From: Kaistella flava (ex Peng et al. 2021)
GTDB taxonomy: Bacteria; Bacteroidota; Bacteroidia; Flavobacteriales; Weeksellaceae
Direction: 5' to 3'
NCBI RefSeq assembly: GCF_015191005.1
Contig: NZ_CP040442.1
Location: 186,001 to 250,000, forward strand
Length of the DNA: 64,000 bases
The notes beneath the pieces were generated by a model, which saw only the letters and a program-made list of their open reading frames with translations, did no database searches and was not told the origin of the DNA. Below, piece after piece: positions 27,108-35,533 of the stretch. Positions within the stretch are counted from its first letter, which is position 1. Every line of letters begins with the position of its first letter. The translations under genes were made by a program, and so were the position numbers.

Positions 27108-28247
27108 TTAATTTTTTTCGTTCAGAATTTCCATCGAATAGGTTCTGCGTCGCTTATGATTTGCCGGATTGTAATCTTGCCAAAGGACTTGTACGCTCTT
27201 GTTTTCCTCTAATTCTGGATTTGTTTCCAGGATTTTAACGCCTTTTTTGCTGAAATTTCTCCAGATTTCTTTAAATATTATTGAAGTTACACCCCGTCTT
27301 TGATAATCAGGATGAATTCCTATCAAGTAAAAATTAGCACGCAGGTTTTTTTTACCAGCTTGTAAAAAATGATACCAACCAAAAGGGAACAACTTCCCAT
27401 TGGCTTTCTGAAGGGCTTTCGAATAAGAAGGCATTGTTATCGCGAAAGAAATCAGTTCGTTGTTTTCATCAACGATACACACAATATAGTCTTTGTCAAT
27501 AAAGCTGAAATATTTCTCCCGATACGTTTTGATTTGCTCATCGGTGATAGGAGTGTAGGTTGAAAGCGTTTTGTAAGTTTCATCCAATAGCCTAAACATT
27601 GGTTCTACATAAGGTAAAATCTCTTTCTTGCTCTTGAATTCCAGAACTCGTAATTTGTATTTTTCAGCAATTAACGCACTAAATTTCTGAACTTTTTCTG
27701 AGAGAACTTCTGGAAAATCTAATTCAAATTCTACCCATTCTTTTTCTTTAACTAAACCTAATTTTTCTAAATGTTCAGGATAGTATTCAAAGTTGTATAA
27801 ACCGATCATGGTTGCGATTTTATCAAAACCCATAGTCAGCATTCCTGCTTTATCTAAATTGGTGAAACCCATTGGCCCTTCAATTTTAGACATCTTTTTT
27901 TCTTTCGCATAATCAATCGCTTTCTGAATCAATGCTTTTGAAACTTCCAAATCATCAATGAAGTCTAGCCAACCGAAACGCACTTTGTTGATTTTTAATT
28001 CATTGACTTCTTTATAGTTGATCATCACCGCAATTCTGCCAACAATTTTTCCATCTTTGTAAGCCAGGTATTTTTTGAATTCAGAATAGTCCAGAGCCGC
28101 ATTTTCTTTCGGGTTCCAGATGTTCTTTTCATCATTTATTAATGGCGGGACGTAATTTTCATTACTTTTGTAAAGTTCCATCGGAAATTTGATGAAATTT
28201 TTTAAATCAGCATCGGTTTTTACTTCAAGAATCGTAATAACATTCAT
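27108..28247 (-). CDS. GNAT-like acyltransferase-fold protein
   Basis: The protein has 379 residues from ATG at 28247 (MNVITILEVK); an upstream in-frame start at 28280 is less likely. The N-terminal part has a GNAT-like core (YLAYKDGKIVGRIAVMINYKE). The C-terminal part has a second, with the acetyl-CoA-loop-like stretch HPDYQRRGVTSIIFKEIW (about 314-331). Tandem GNAT-like halves of about this length are common, uncharacterised proteins in Bacteroidota. The substrate is unknown. Confidence 0.75.
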   Translation of the reverse strand: MNVITILEVKTDADLKNFIKFPMELYKSNENYVPPLINDEKNIWNPKENAALDYSEFKKYLAYKDGKIVGRIAVMINYKEVNELKINKVRFGWLDFIDDLEVSKALIQKAIDYAKEKKMSKIEGPMGFTNLDKAGMLTMGFDKIATMIGLYNFEYYPEHLEKLGLVKEKEWVEFELDFPEVLSEKVQKFSALIAEKYKLRVLEFKSKKEILPYVEPMFRLLDETYKTLSTYTPITDEQIKTYREKYFSFIDKDYIVCIVDENNELISFAITMPSYSKALQKANGKLFPFGWYHFLQAGKKNLRANFYLIGIHPDYQRRGVTSIIFKEIWRNFSKKGVKILETNPELEENKSVQVLWQDYNPANHKRRRTYSMEILNEKN

Positions 28248-28355
28248 CAGTTTTAGTTTGAGAAAACAAAGATAAATCATTCGGCCAAAACTAAAAACTT
28301 TGGCACGTTTTTTATTGTTAGATAGTCGATTATTAAATTTAGAAAAAAAGTAAAA

Positions 28356-29063
28356 ATGACAGGGTATTATGTAATTATTGGGATTTCAATGTTGGTAAGC
28401 TGGTTAGTTTCCTCCAGGTTAAAATCAAAATTCGAACATTATTCGCAAGTACATTTGCGAAATGGAATGTCCGGAAAAGAAGTCGCCGAAAAAATGTTAA
28501 GAGACAACGGAATCAGTGATGTTAAGGTAATTTCGGTTCCTGGACAATTGACCGATCATTATAATCCAGGTGATAAGACCGTCAATTTATCTGAAGGAGT
28601 TTATATGCAAAGAAATGCAGCCGCAGCTGCAGTTGCAGCTCATGAATGTGGGCATGCCGTTCAACATGCTGTAGGTTATTCAATGTTAAATTTGCGTTCA
28701 AAGTTAGTGCCGATGGTGAATATCAGTTCTAATTTAATGCAGTTCGTTTTGATTGGTGGTATCGTTTTAATGGGTGCAACCAGAACCATTGAAAATCCAA
28801 ATGGAAATACAACAGTTCTTGCAATTGGTGTAGCGATGTTTGCGTTGACCACTCTTTTTTCTTTTGTGACTTTACCGGTAGAATACGATGCTAGTAATCG
28901 TGCGATGAAATGGTTAAAAGATACTGGAACGGTTACTACAGAAGAATATGTCGGTGTAAAAGATTCTTTGACTTGGGCTGCCAGAACTTATGTGGTAGCA
29001 GCTTTGGGTTCATTAGCACAACTTTTATACTGGGCGTCAATGTTGATGGGCAGAAGAGATTAA
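28356..29063 (+). CDS. neutral zinc metallopeptidase, YugP family
   Basis: The 235-residue membrane protein has a zincin motif AAHECGHAVQH (94-104; His96, Glu97, His100). An N-terminal membrane helix, two or three more helices after 125, and the conserved VPGQLTDHYNPGDKTVNLSE (61-80) match the YugP/Zn_peptidase_2 family. Substrate unknown. It is the first plus-strand gene after the long minus block. Upstream, heptamer-like units (TTAGA/GTCGA/ATTAA steps) precede the ATG. Confidence 0.88.
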   Translation: MTGYYVIIGISMLVSWLVSSRLKSKFEHYSQVHLRNGMSGKEVAEKMLRDNGISDVKVISVPGQLTDHYNPGDKTVNLSEGVYMQRNAAAAAVAAHECGHAVQHAVGYSMLNLRSKLVPMVNISSNLMQFVLIGGIVLMGATRTIENPNGNTTVLAIGVAMFALTTLFSFVTLPVEYDASNRAMKWLKDTGTVTTEEYVGVKDSLTWAARTYVVAALGSLAQLLYWASMLMGRRD

Positions 29064-29116
29064 TAAAAGGGAAAGATAATAGAGTAAAGGAGAAAATTGG
29101 AAATGGTTTTCAAACT

Positions 29117-29722
29117 TTACGATCGAAATTCAAAAGAAATATTTTGCATCTCAGACAATTGCTCTGAGATGTTTTCTTTTTCAGAGGTTTTCAGTTTTGC
29201 GGAAATCGTACATTTTTCTTCGGTTTTGAAGTCGAGGATTTTTGCACCAAACTTATTTAATAAAGTGAAAATGACATTTTGTTGATTAAACTCAAATTGA
29301 ATTTCAATTTCAGACTGCAATTCTTTGGTGATGATTTCACAGGATTCTAAAGTCAGTTTTGCCGATTCCTTGTAAGCTTTCACCAAACCTGAAACACCTA
29401 ATTTTGTTCCGCCGTAATATCTTACGACAATCAGTAAAACTTGAGTGATATTGTTTGCCAGTAATTGATTATAAATCGGTAAGCCGGCACTTCCCGAAGG
29501 TTCGCCATCATCATTTGCACGGTAATTTTCACCAGTCATTCCCAATCGAAAAGCATAACAATGATGCGTGGCTTTTGGATGTTCTTCTTTGACTTTTCCC
29601 AATGCTTCTTTTACTTCCTTTTCGTTTTCTACGGGAAATGCGAAACCAATGAATTTGCTTCCTTTTTCTTTGAGAAGTATATTTTCAACCGGCGATTTTA
29701 TGGTGTCAAATGAAAATTCCAT
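29117..29722 (-). CDS. YigZ/IMPACT-family protein
   Basis: The 201-residue protein shows EKGSKFIGFAFPVENEKEV (19-37), HPKATHHCYAFRLG and DDGEPSGSAGLPIYNQL, the hallmarks of the UPF0029/IMPACT N-terminal domain. A divergent C-terminal domain follows (DUF1949 position). Family members interact with translation factors; the bacterial role is poorly defined. Its ATG overlaps the ribD stop by one base (TAATG), so the two are coupled. Confidence 0.88.
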   Translation of the reverse strand: MEFSFDTIKSPVENILLKEKGSKFIGFAFPVENEKEVKEALGKVKEEHPKATHHCYAFRLGMTGENYRANDDGEPSGSAGLPIYNQLLANNITQVLLIVVRYYGGTKLGVSGLVKAYKESAKLTLESCEIITKELQSEIEIQFEFNQQNVIFTLLNKFGAKILDFKTEEKCTISAKLKTSEKENISEQLSEMQNISFEFRS

Positions 29723-30747
29723 TATTGAGAATTTTTATAAAATTCAATCGTGTTATCTCGAAATTGCTTGGTTTCGAATTTTTCAAAATTAAATTCTGGA
29801 GCTTTTGTACCATTTAATAATTGCAGATTTTCATTTTTAATGATCATCGTTTCGTCCCAAAGATTTTGGTCAATAAATTGTTGCAACGTAAAACGTCCAC
29901 CTTCTATAATGACTGATTGAATTTGTTGTTCAACTAATTTCTTCATTAAATTTTCTAAAAAGTTTTCCTTTTCTATTTTAATGAAGGTAATATTTCCTTC
30001 AACGGTTTCTTTCACAGAATTAAAAACAATCGTTTCCGCTTCGTCATTGTATAAATTAAAATCTGTAGGAACTTTTAAATCAAAATCAATTAAAATTCTT
30101 ACCGGATTTCGACCCACAATTTCTCTCGTTGTTAAACTTGGATTATCGATTAAAGCCGTATTTGTTCCAACCAAAATTGCATGTTCCTGACTTCTCAACT
30201 GATGAACAAATTGCTTGGTTAAAGGATTTCCAATCTGAGTAGGTTTAAAATCTTTATCTAAAAATCCATCTCCAGATTCTGCCCATTTTAAAATAATAAA
30301 AGGTCTGTGTTTTTGATGAAAAGTAAAAAAACGTTTATTTAATTCCTGGCATTCCTTTTCTAAAACTCCTGAAATGACTTCAATTCCGGCATCTTCTATA
30401 ATCTGTTTTCCTTTTCCATTCACCTTATCATGAGAATCCAGTGTTCCGATGACCACTTTTCTAAAACTGATTTCGACAATTTTATTGGCACAAGGCGGTG
30501 TTTTTCCAAAATGTGCACAAGGTTCCAAAGAAACATAAATGGTAGATTCTTTTAATAGTTCTGGATTTTTAACACTATTAATTGCGTTAATTTCAGCGTG
30601 AGGTTGTCCTGCCTTTTCGTGGAAACCTTCACCGATGATTTCGTCATTATGCACAATCACACAACCAACCAAAGGATTTGGATACGTTTTTCCCAATGCT
30701 TTTTTAGCGAGATCAATACAACGCTGCATGTAAATTTCGTGATTCAT
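29722..30747 (-). CDS. ribD: bifunctional riboflavin deaminase/reductase
   Basis: The 341-residue protein has an N-terminal deaminase with H50 and E52 (HAEINAI) and C77/C86 (PCAHFGKTPPC) as zinc site. The C-terminal reductase contains RPFIILKWAESGDG and VIIEGGRFTLQQFID. It converts the pyrimidine intermediate of riboflavin synthesis by deamination and then reduction of the ribosyl chain. No riboflavin operon partners lie nearby, and I saw no FMN riboswitch upstream. A terminator of the preceding gene ends just before its start. Confidence 0.93.
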   Translation of the reverse strand: MNHEIYMQRCIDLAKKALGKTYPNPLVGCVIVHNDEIIGEGFHEKAGQPHAEINAINSVKNPELLKESTIYVSLEPCAHFGKTPPCANKIVEISFRKVVIGTLDSHDKVNGKGKQIIEDAGIEVISGVLEKECQELNKRFFTFHQKHRPFIILKWAESGDGFLDKDFKPTQIGNPLTKQFVHQLRSQEHAILVGTNTALIDNPSLTTREIVGRNPVRILIDFDLKVPTDFNLYNDEAETIVFNSVKETVEGNITFIKIEKENFLENLMKKLVEQQIQSVIIEGGRFTLQQFIDQNLWDETMIIKNENLQLLNGTKAPEFNFEKFETKQFRDNTIEFYKNSQ

Positions 30748-30754
30748 CTGAATT

Positions 30755-30796
30755 AAAAAACACCCAGCTATTTGCTGAGTGTTTTATTTTTTTTAA
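30755..30796 (-). terminator. terminator upstream of ribD
   Basis: Hairpin ACACTCAGC/GCTGGGTGT (minus-strand reading) with one mismatch, followed by TTTTTTAATT. It lies between the secreted-protein gene (ends 30804) and ribD. Confidence 0.75.
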
Positions 30797-30803
30797 TTAA
30801 AAA

Positions 30804-31397
30804 TTAATTTTTAGCTGTAGCTGTAATTTCCGGAATTTTGAACTCAATCATCGTGGTAAGAAGATGATCTCTTTGTCTTGCCATAGATTTCGCAGATGAT
30901 TTCAAATCGCCGTACATTCTTTTTGCATGAGATAAAATCAGAAAACTTTTATCGGTTCCGTTCGTAAGACTCTTAAAACGATAGACATTGTATTCTAAAA
31001 ATGAATCTCCTTTTTCGGGACTTTCAGAAATAAAATAATCGACGATATATTCTGTACCATCCGGACTTTCAATCACATTTACTTTCGCGAATTTATCTGA
31101 TTTTGATCTTTGCTGTATTCCTTCTACTTTTTGACGCACCGCCAATTCTATTTCAATTTCTTTAGTGAAATAAGAAAAATCGAGGAGTTGCGTGAAGTCT
31201 TCAATCTGTTCATCTCTCGGCAAATACTGTTGCCGATACAATGTTTTCGAAATTGGTTTGCTCCAGGATAAAAAATATTCAGAACCATCATATTCAATCG
31301 GACCGGGAATTGATAACAAATCCGGAACATCGTCTTGCGCTTTAACGAAAGATAAAACGCTTATGAATAGTAATAAGAATAGTTTTTTTATCATCAT
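30804..31397 (-). CDS. secreted protein of unknown function
   Basis: The 197-residue protein starts with a signal peptide (KKLFLLLFISVLSFVKAQ); ATG at 31397 or 31394. The mature part has SYFTKEIEIELAVRQKVEGI, a patterned beta-rich centre, and SHAKRMYGDLKSSAKSMARQ near the C-terminus. I do not recognise a named domain. It follows the DUF349 gene by 3 bases, so the two are likely co-expressed. Confidence 0.75.
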   Translation of the reverse strand: MMIKKLFLLLFISVLSFVKAQDDVPDLLSIPGPIEYDGSEYFLSWSKPISKTLYRQQYLPRDEQIEDFTQLLDFSYFTKEIEIELAVRQKVEGIQQRSKSDKFAKVNVIESPDGTEYIVDYFISESPEKGDSFLEYNVYRFKSLTNGTDKSFLILSHAKRMYGDLKSSAKSMARQRDHLLTTMIEFKIPEITATAKN

Positions 31398-31400
31398 TTT

Positions 31401-33386
31401 TTATTGATTTTCGCCAATAAGAATACTGTGCAAACTTTGTTTCATGCTTTCGAGTTGAGATTTTTTATCATCAATTTTCTCGTAAGTATCTTTCAATAAA
31501 GGATTTTCTCTTGATGAATTGCTGAAGAATCCAAGATTATTTTCCATTTTCACGATTTCAGCTTCTAAATCAGCAATTTGATTTTTGATTTTTCTGGCTT
31601 TGTCGGTTACTTGATTTTCAGAAAGTCCTTCTTCTTTCAAGTCATATTCATGAATCTTGTTCAGTTTCAATTTATCACGGAGTACTTTGTTGAACTCAGT
31701 ATTAATCGTAATTTTTTCTCTCGGTACTTTTCCGATATTATTCCATTTCGATTTAATCTGCTCGATTTTTTCAACACTTCCTTCTTCGTTGCCGATTTCT
31801 TTTAATTCTTCAAGAAGTGCTTTTTTATTCTTAAAGTTTTCTTTCCAGTTATCGTTTGCAGCATTATTTTTCTCTCTGTAATTATTAAAGAAAGTATTAC
31901 AAGCTTCGCGGAAATCATCCCAAACTTTGTTGGTCATGCTTCTTGGTACGTGACCAATTTTTTTCCAGTCCTCCTGTAACTTTTTAAATAAAGGAACGAT
32001 GATATCCCATTCTTCAGATAACATATTATCTTTTGCTGTGGTAATCAATTTCAATTTTTCGTCAAGGTTTGTTTGTTGAGAATTTTTTAAACCTTTGTAA
32101 AATTCATTCTTCTTAACATTGAAGTTTCTTAAATGTTCTTTGAAATCATTCCAGTTTTGGTTGGATACTTTTCTCGGAACATTTCCTAATTTTAAAAATT
32201 CGGTGCGCAAGGCTTCCACTTTTTTAATGGAGTTTTGCCAATAATTATGATTGGTTTCTTTGGCAGCTTCAGCCATTTTTTTGATTTCGCCGATGATTTC
32301 ATTCTTACGAGCCAAGTTATCGTTCTGTTCTTTTTCGATTTGCTCGGTTAGTTCAGATTTTCTGTCATGGATTTTATTAGAAATCTCCTTGAATTCGTCC
32401 CATGTTTTTTCTCTGAATTCTTCAGCAACAGGTTCTGCTTCTTCTTTCCAAAGTTTATGCAGATACTGCAATTCATTCAGCGCTTTTTGCACGGAAGGTT
32501 CCAGTTGCAATTCTTTAGCTCTTTCAATAATGTGCTGTCTCTTTTCTAAATTATGTGCAAATTCCTGCTCCATGTATTCTTTGTTCATATCAAGCATCTG
32601 ATAGAACTGATTTAAATGGTGGAAGTAATTGTTATTCAGTAATTTGAATTCAGATTTTGCAACTTGACCTGCGTTTTTCCAGTCTTCCTTAATTTCGCGG
32701 ATTGCTTTAAAAAGATTGGTTCCGGCTTCGGTATTCGTATAGAGGTTTTTCAGATTTTCGATAATCGTCTGACGGTGCTCTAAGTTGATATGGTGATTTT
32801 CTTCTTGTTTTTTATGGTATTCATCGTTTTTTTCACGATAAATATTCAGTAAGCCTGAAAGTTTTGCTTGCGAAGGATGTTGATTACTGAAAAGTTCAAC
32901 CGGATTTCCTGCCGCAACGAATTCACTTTTTAAATCTTCAGTTTGATGGTGAATCAAATGATTCGCCTGCTCTTTTAGTTGATTGAATTTTCTAAAATGA
33001 GCGCCAGCATCTTCCTTATTAACGATGGCTTCCATTAAAGTCAGAACTTCAGGTAAAGATAATTTTGAAAGATCTTCCAACTCCTCTTCATGATGTTCTT
33101 CCTCTTCTTTTTCTGCTGGTTTTTCAGAAACAACTGTTTTAGATTCTTCTTTAGAAACCTCTTCAGCTTTAGCTTCGGGTTCTTCAGAAGGCTGTTCTTC
33201 AACAATTGGTGCAACCTCTGCAGGAGCTTCTTCTACTTTTTCAGTTTCCTTAGGTTCTTCTATAACCGCATCTACTGGAGTTTCAGTCTCTGTTGCAGTA
33301 GAGGTTTCAGATGGTGTTTCGTTTAGAATTTCCTGGTTAATAGGTTCTTTCTCGTGGTTCTCAGAAAGTGAATCTTCTGTAATCAT
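31401..33386 (-). CDS. DUF349-repeat protein
   Basis: The protein has 661 residues from ATG at 33386 (MITEDSLSENHEKEP); an upstream in-frame start at 33443 is less likely. The N-terminal about 130 residues are acidic and low-complexity (Glu, Pro, Ala, Val). A long series of helical repeats follows, each with a W-K-..G-x-V/A-P/K pattern (LQEDWKKIGHVPRSMTNKVW, IKSKWNNIGKVPREK), typical of DUF349. The C-terminus is a coiled coil (QIADLEAEIVKMENNLGFF). Function unknown; in Bacteroidota it is widespread. It probably is cytoplasmic. Confidence 0.88.
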   Translation of the reverse strand: MITEDSLSENHEKEPINQEILNETPSETSTATETETPVDAVIEEPKETEKVEEAPAEVAPIVEEQPSEEPEAKAEEVSKEESKTVVSEKPAEKEEEEHHEEELEDLSKLSLPEVLTLMEAIVNKEDAGAHFRKFNQLKEQANHLIHHQTEDLKSEFVAAGNPVELFSNQHPSQAKLSGLLNIYREKNDEYHKKQEENHHINLEHRQTIIENLKNLYTNTEAGTNLFKAIREIKEDWKNAGQVAKSEFKLLNNNYFHHLNQFYQMLDMNKEYMEQEFAHNLEKRQHIIERAKELQLEPSVQKALNELQYLHKLWKEEAEPVAEEFREKTWDEFKEISNKIHDRKSELTEQIEKEQNDNLARKNEIIGEIKKMAEAAKETNHNYWQNSIKKVEALRTEFLKLGNVPRKVSNQNWNDFKEHLRNFNVKKNEFYKGLKNSQQTNLDEKLKLITTAKDNMLSEEWDIIVPLFKKLQEDWKKIGHVPRSMTNKVWDDFREACNTFFNNYREKNNAANDNWKENFKNKKALLEELKEIGNEEGSVEKIEQIKSKWNNIGKVPREKITINTEFNKVLRDKLKLNKIHEYDLKEEGLSENQVTDKARKIKNQIADLEAEIVKMENNLGFFSNSSRENPLLKDTYEKIDDKKSQLESMKQSLHSILIGENQ

Positions 33387-33452
33387 AGCAGTCTTTTTAT
33401 TAAGTTTTTTTGGTTGGTTTATTTTCAAAGATAAACCGTGCACTAAATTAAC

Positions 33453-34190
33453 TTATTTTTTTTGAACATTCCAAATTTCCCATGCTTTTTCTGCTTGTTG
33501 TTCAAGCATATAAAAACCATTGGCTGTTTTTGCCTCATTTTCAGCCGCCATTTTTATGAATGACGTATATTCTGGGTTGTAAATAAGGTCGATCACTAAA
33601 TGTTTTGAAGTCAAACCAGAAAACGGAAAATTCAAACAATCTTCAACATTCGGAAAAGTCCCAACTGGAGTACATTGAATAATTAATGGATGTTCTCGAA
33701 CGATTTCTTCAGTAAGATTTTCGAAATTCAAATCTCCATTTCTGGTAACGGTTTGATAAGAAATTCCGTGTTTTTCTAAAATGTATTTCACCGCTTTTGC
33801 AGCGCCACCATTTCCTAAAATTAAAGCTGATGTATGATGGTCTTTTTTATGAAGTAAAAGTGTTTTTTCAAAACCGAAAGCGTCGGTATTAAAACCTTTT
33901 TTAATATTGTCTTTAATAAGAATCGTATTTACAGCTCCGATTTTTTCAGCTTCATCACTTAATTCATCGAGGTAAGGAATTATTTTTTCTTTGAAAGGAA
34001 TGGTTACATTAAGACCGTTTATATTTCCGTCTTTAAAAATCTGGTCCACTTCGGCAATATCATTTAGATCAAAAATGCTATAAGTGTGATTTTTAAGAAA
34101 TAGTTTTTTGAATTTATTTTCAAAATAATTTTTAGAAAAAGAATAGGAAATGTTTTTCCCGATAAGCCCTAATTTGATGTGTTGATCCAT
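33453..34190 (-). CDS. aroE: shikimate 5-dehydrogenase
   Basis: The 245-residue protein has the shikimate site NVTIPFKEKI with catalytic K67, then AVNTI (86-90) and NTDAFGF (101-107). The NADP-binding loop is LGNGGAAKAV (125-134). It reduces 3-dehydroshikimate to shikimate in aromatic amino-acid synthesis. ATG at 34190. It is somewhat shorter than E. coli AroE but complete. Confidence 0.93.
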   Translation of the reverse strand: MDQHIKLGLIGKNISYSFSKNYFENKFKKLFLKNHTYSIFDLNDIAEVDQIFKDGNINGLNVTIPFKEKIIPYLDELSDEAEKIGAVNTILIKDNIKKGFNTDAFGFEKTLLLHKKDHHTSALILGNGGAAKAVKYILEKHGISYQTVTRNGDLNFENLTEEIVREHPLIIQCTPVGTFPNVEDCLNFPFSGLTSKHLVIDLIYNPEYTSFIKMAAENEAKTANGFYMLEQQAEKAWEIWNVQKK

Positions 34191-34300
34191 GGTTCAAAAT
34201 TAATAAAAGGAAAGTAGATAGCGGCTTCTGAGCTGTTTTATTTTAAAAGTTTATTTGATGTATTGTTTCACTTCATTTTTACTTTAGTGCATGACAAAAA

Positions 34301-34453
34301 AAATCAACCACAAAAGGCACAAAAGTTTTAGCATTTTGAAGCGTAGAAAATTTTGTATTAAAGATAAAAAATGGTTGATGAAAAAGCGTTCTACTTATTT
34401 GAAATTAGGAACGTTTTATACTTTTCTCTTTTGTTACTTTTGTGGTTGAAAAA
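34301..34453. repeat. dispersed repeat, inverted pair of about 150 bp
   Basis: The left end AATCAACCACAAAAGGCACA then AAAGTTTT and the right end TCTTTTGTTACTTTTGTGG then TTGAAAAA are inverted copies around about 95 A+T-rich bases. It is the clearest member of the family. The gap 34191-34535 holds nothing else recognisable. Confidence 0.7.
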
Positions 34454-34535
34454 CTTTAATTATATTTTTTTGTCATATACTAAATAATTTTTATTAAAAT
34501 AATCAAGTGTTCTAAATGGTTACGTTATTCTTTAA

Positions 34536-35309
34536 TTAAAATTTAGTTCCGCAATTCGGACATTCGCATTCCTTTTCACTTTTTTTATCCATTTCAAGTC
34601 TATTGATAAAAGCGGAACTTATGATTCCGGTTGGCAACGCAAGAACTCCAATTCCAATGATGGCGATGGCCGAACTTAAAAGTTTACCCAAAGGAGTAAT
34701 CGGATAAATATCGCCATAGCCAACAGTTGTCAATGTAGCGACAGACCACCAAAGTGATTGCCCAATATTTTCAAATTTGTCTGGTTGTGCATCATTCTCG
34801 ACATAAAACATTAAAGTTGATGATAAAATCAATAAGATAAAGGCAACAAATAAGGTGAGTGATAATTCTGATCTCGAGTCTTTCAGCACACTCATAATCG
34901 TTTGTAAAGATTTGGATAATCGTCCAAGTTTAAAGATACGAAGCAGTCGAAACAGTCGTAGGATTCTTAGAACTCTTAAATCAAAAGGAAAGAATAGTGG
35001 CAGATAGAATGGTAAAATTGAAATTAAATCAATTAAACCATATGTTGATACACTGAATTTTATTCTTTTTGAAAAACTCGTGCCTTTCTCAAAATGTAGA
35101 TCTGCCGTCCACAATCTTAAAACATATTCGATTGAAAATACGATGACTGAAAAGAGTTCGAACAGTTCAAAGAACACTTTATACATTCCGAAAATCTCTT
35201 TGTAAGAGGCAAGAATTAAAGATAGAACGTTTAAGATGATCAGCGTATAGATGAACTTTTGAAACCATGAATCTTCATTGATGAATTCATAAACTTTTTT
35301 CTTCAGCAT
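34536..35309 (-). CDS. voltage-gated-type potassium channel / ion transporter
   Basis: The 257-residue protein has six membrane segments. An S4-like segment has regularly spaced arginines (RVLRILRLFRLLRIFKLGR, 112-130), and the selectivity filter is TTVGYGD (194-200). It lacks a large cytoplasmic domain but ends with a CECPNCGTKF cysteine cluster that could bind zinc. It most resembles KvAP-like channels. ATG at 35309. Confidence 0.92.
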   Translation of the reverse strand: MLKKKVYEFINEDSWFQKFIYTLIILNVLSLILASYKEIFGMYKVFFELFELFSVIVFSIEYVLRLWTADLHFEKGTSFSKRIKFSVSTYGLIDLISILPFYLPLFFPFDLRVLRILRLFRLLRIFKLGRLSKSLQTIMSVLKDSRSELSLTLFVAFILLILSSTLMFYVENDAQPDKFENIGQSLWWSVATLTTVGYGDIYPITPLGKLLSSAIAIIGIGVLALPTGIISSAFINRLEMDKKSEKECECPNCGTKF

Positions 35310-35478
35310 ATTATCTGGTTTAAATTAAAATAGTGTTGGGTTGAAAATAATTCGGACGTCTTTAATTAATTAAAACTTTCGTGGCATTAAGAAAGCTCCA
35401 TTTCTGAAATTTATTGCCGAAAAACTTTACTGGAGATTTAAGGAAAATATTTGCCACGATTCCCAAAGCGTCAAAAAT

Positions 35479-35512
35479 AAAAAAAAGACTGATGTAAACC
35501 ACCAGTCTTTAA
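35479..35512 (-). terminator. terminator after the FN3-containing nuclease gene
   Basis: Stem AAAGACTG/CAGTCTTT, then a T run on the minus strand, 22 bases after the stop at 35534. Confidence 0.78.
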
Positions 35513-35533
35513 TACTATTTAAAAATTAAATTT

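Noticed and set aside
30748..30803. FMN riboswitch upstream of ribD
   Set aside because: Only a terminator hairpin is visible; the space is too short for the aptamer.
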